Positions 5,449 to 5,509 of a stretch of DNA of 5,509 nucleotides are shown in pieces. Each line of letters opens with the position of its first letter. Within the stretch, counting starts at the first letter, position 1. The DNA is from Syntrophales bacterium (GTDB lineage: Bacteria > Desulfobacterota > Syntrophia > Syntrophales > UBA5619), in assembly GCA_028712015.1 (NCBI GenBank), contig JAQTRB010000128.1, forward strand, positions 1 through 5,509. Reading direction: 5' to 3'. The notes beneath the pieces are model-generated. The model did no database searches, had not been told where the DNA came from, and saw only the letters and a program-made list of their open reading frames with translations. The position numbers and the translations under genes were made by a program.

Positions 5449-5509
5449 TTAGTTCCTAAACGGCATGCCCATCAGTTTCAGCAGATGCCTTGCCTCATCA
5501 TCCGTCTTG
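5449..5509 (-). CDS. rplE: 50S ribosomal protein L5, C-terminal 19 residues only
   Basis: The 5' part lies beyond base 5509. The visible peptide [19 protein letters not shown], ending in TAA at 5451-5449, matches the L5 C-terminus (the family pattern is TD-x-EA-x-x-LL-x-x-x-GMPF). L5 binds 5S rRNA with L18 and contacts S13 across the subunit bridge. It is followed by rpsN after 29 bases. The frame leaves one extra base (5509) belonging to the preceding codon. Identity is secure from the motif and from the conserved order rplE-rpsN-rpsH. Confidence 0.94.
   Translation of the reverse strand, partial: KTDDEARHLLKLMGMPFRN

Overview
This window is a core chromosomal ribosomal-protein locus, the distal part of the bacterial spc operon running into the start of the alpha operon. 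All genes lie on the minus strand, so transcription runs from base 5509 towards base 1. In transcript order they are: end of rplE (L5), rpsN (S14, zinc type), rpsH (S8), rplF (L6), rplR (L18), rpsE (S5), rpmD (L30), rplO (L15), secY, map (methionine aminopeptidase), infA (IF-1), rpmJ (L36, zinc type), and the first 14 codons of rpsM (S13). Eleven genes are complete and two are cut by the window edges. No stretch over 100 bases is non-coding.

Spacing is tight. rpmD and rplO overlap by 4 bases (ATGA), rplO and secY are 1 base apart, rpsN and rpsH 14 or 15 apart, and the widest gap, between rpsH and rplF, is 72 bases. I see no convincing promoter or intrinsic terminator, which fits one long polycistronic message. 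Five of the twelve visible starts are not ATG: GTG for rpsN, rpmJ and rpsM, and TTG for rplR and secY. Each has a Shine-Dalgarno (SD) sequence at a workable distance. The two gaps flanking rplF hold the clearest RNA hairpins in the window.

The genes work together as follows. The ribosomal proteins and IF-1 build and start the ribosome. SecY exports or inserts part of what it makes. MetAP removes the initiator methionine from nascent chains.

The organism is a bacterium of moderate to fairly high GC content. The order secY-map-infA-rpmJ-rpsM with no adk between secY and map, a zinc-type S14, and a SecY tail with the EGFMKKGRI motif suggest a Desulfobacterota/deltaproteobacterial relative, perhaps Syntrophia-like. 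This is an inference from memory of family patterns, not a search result.

I found no undescribed biological system. This is a well-conserved housekeeping region, and the findings are local details: intergenic RNA structure, start-codon choice, possible tiny upstream ORFs and gene-order variation.
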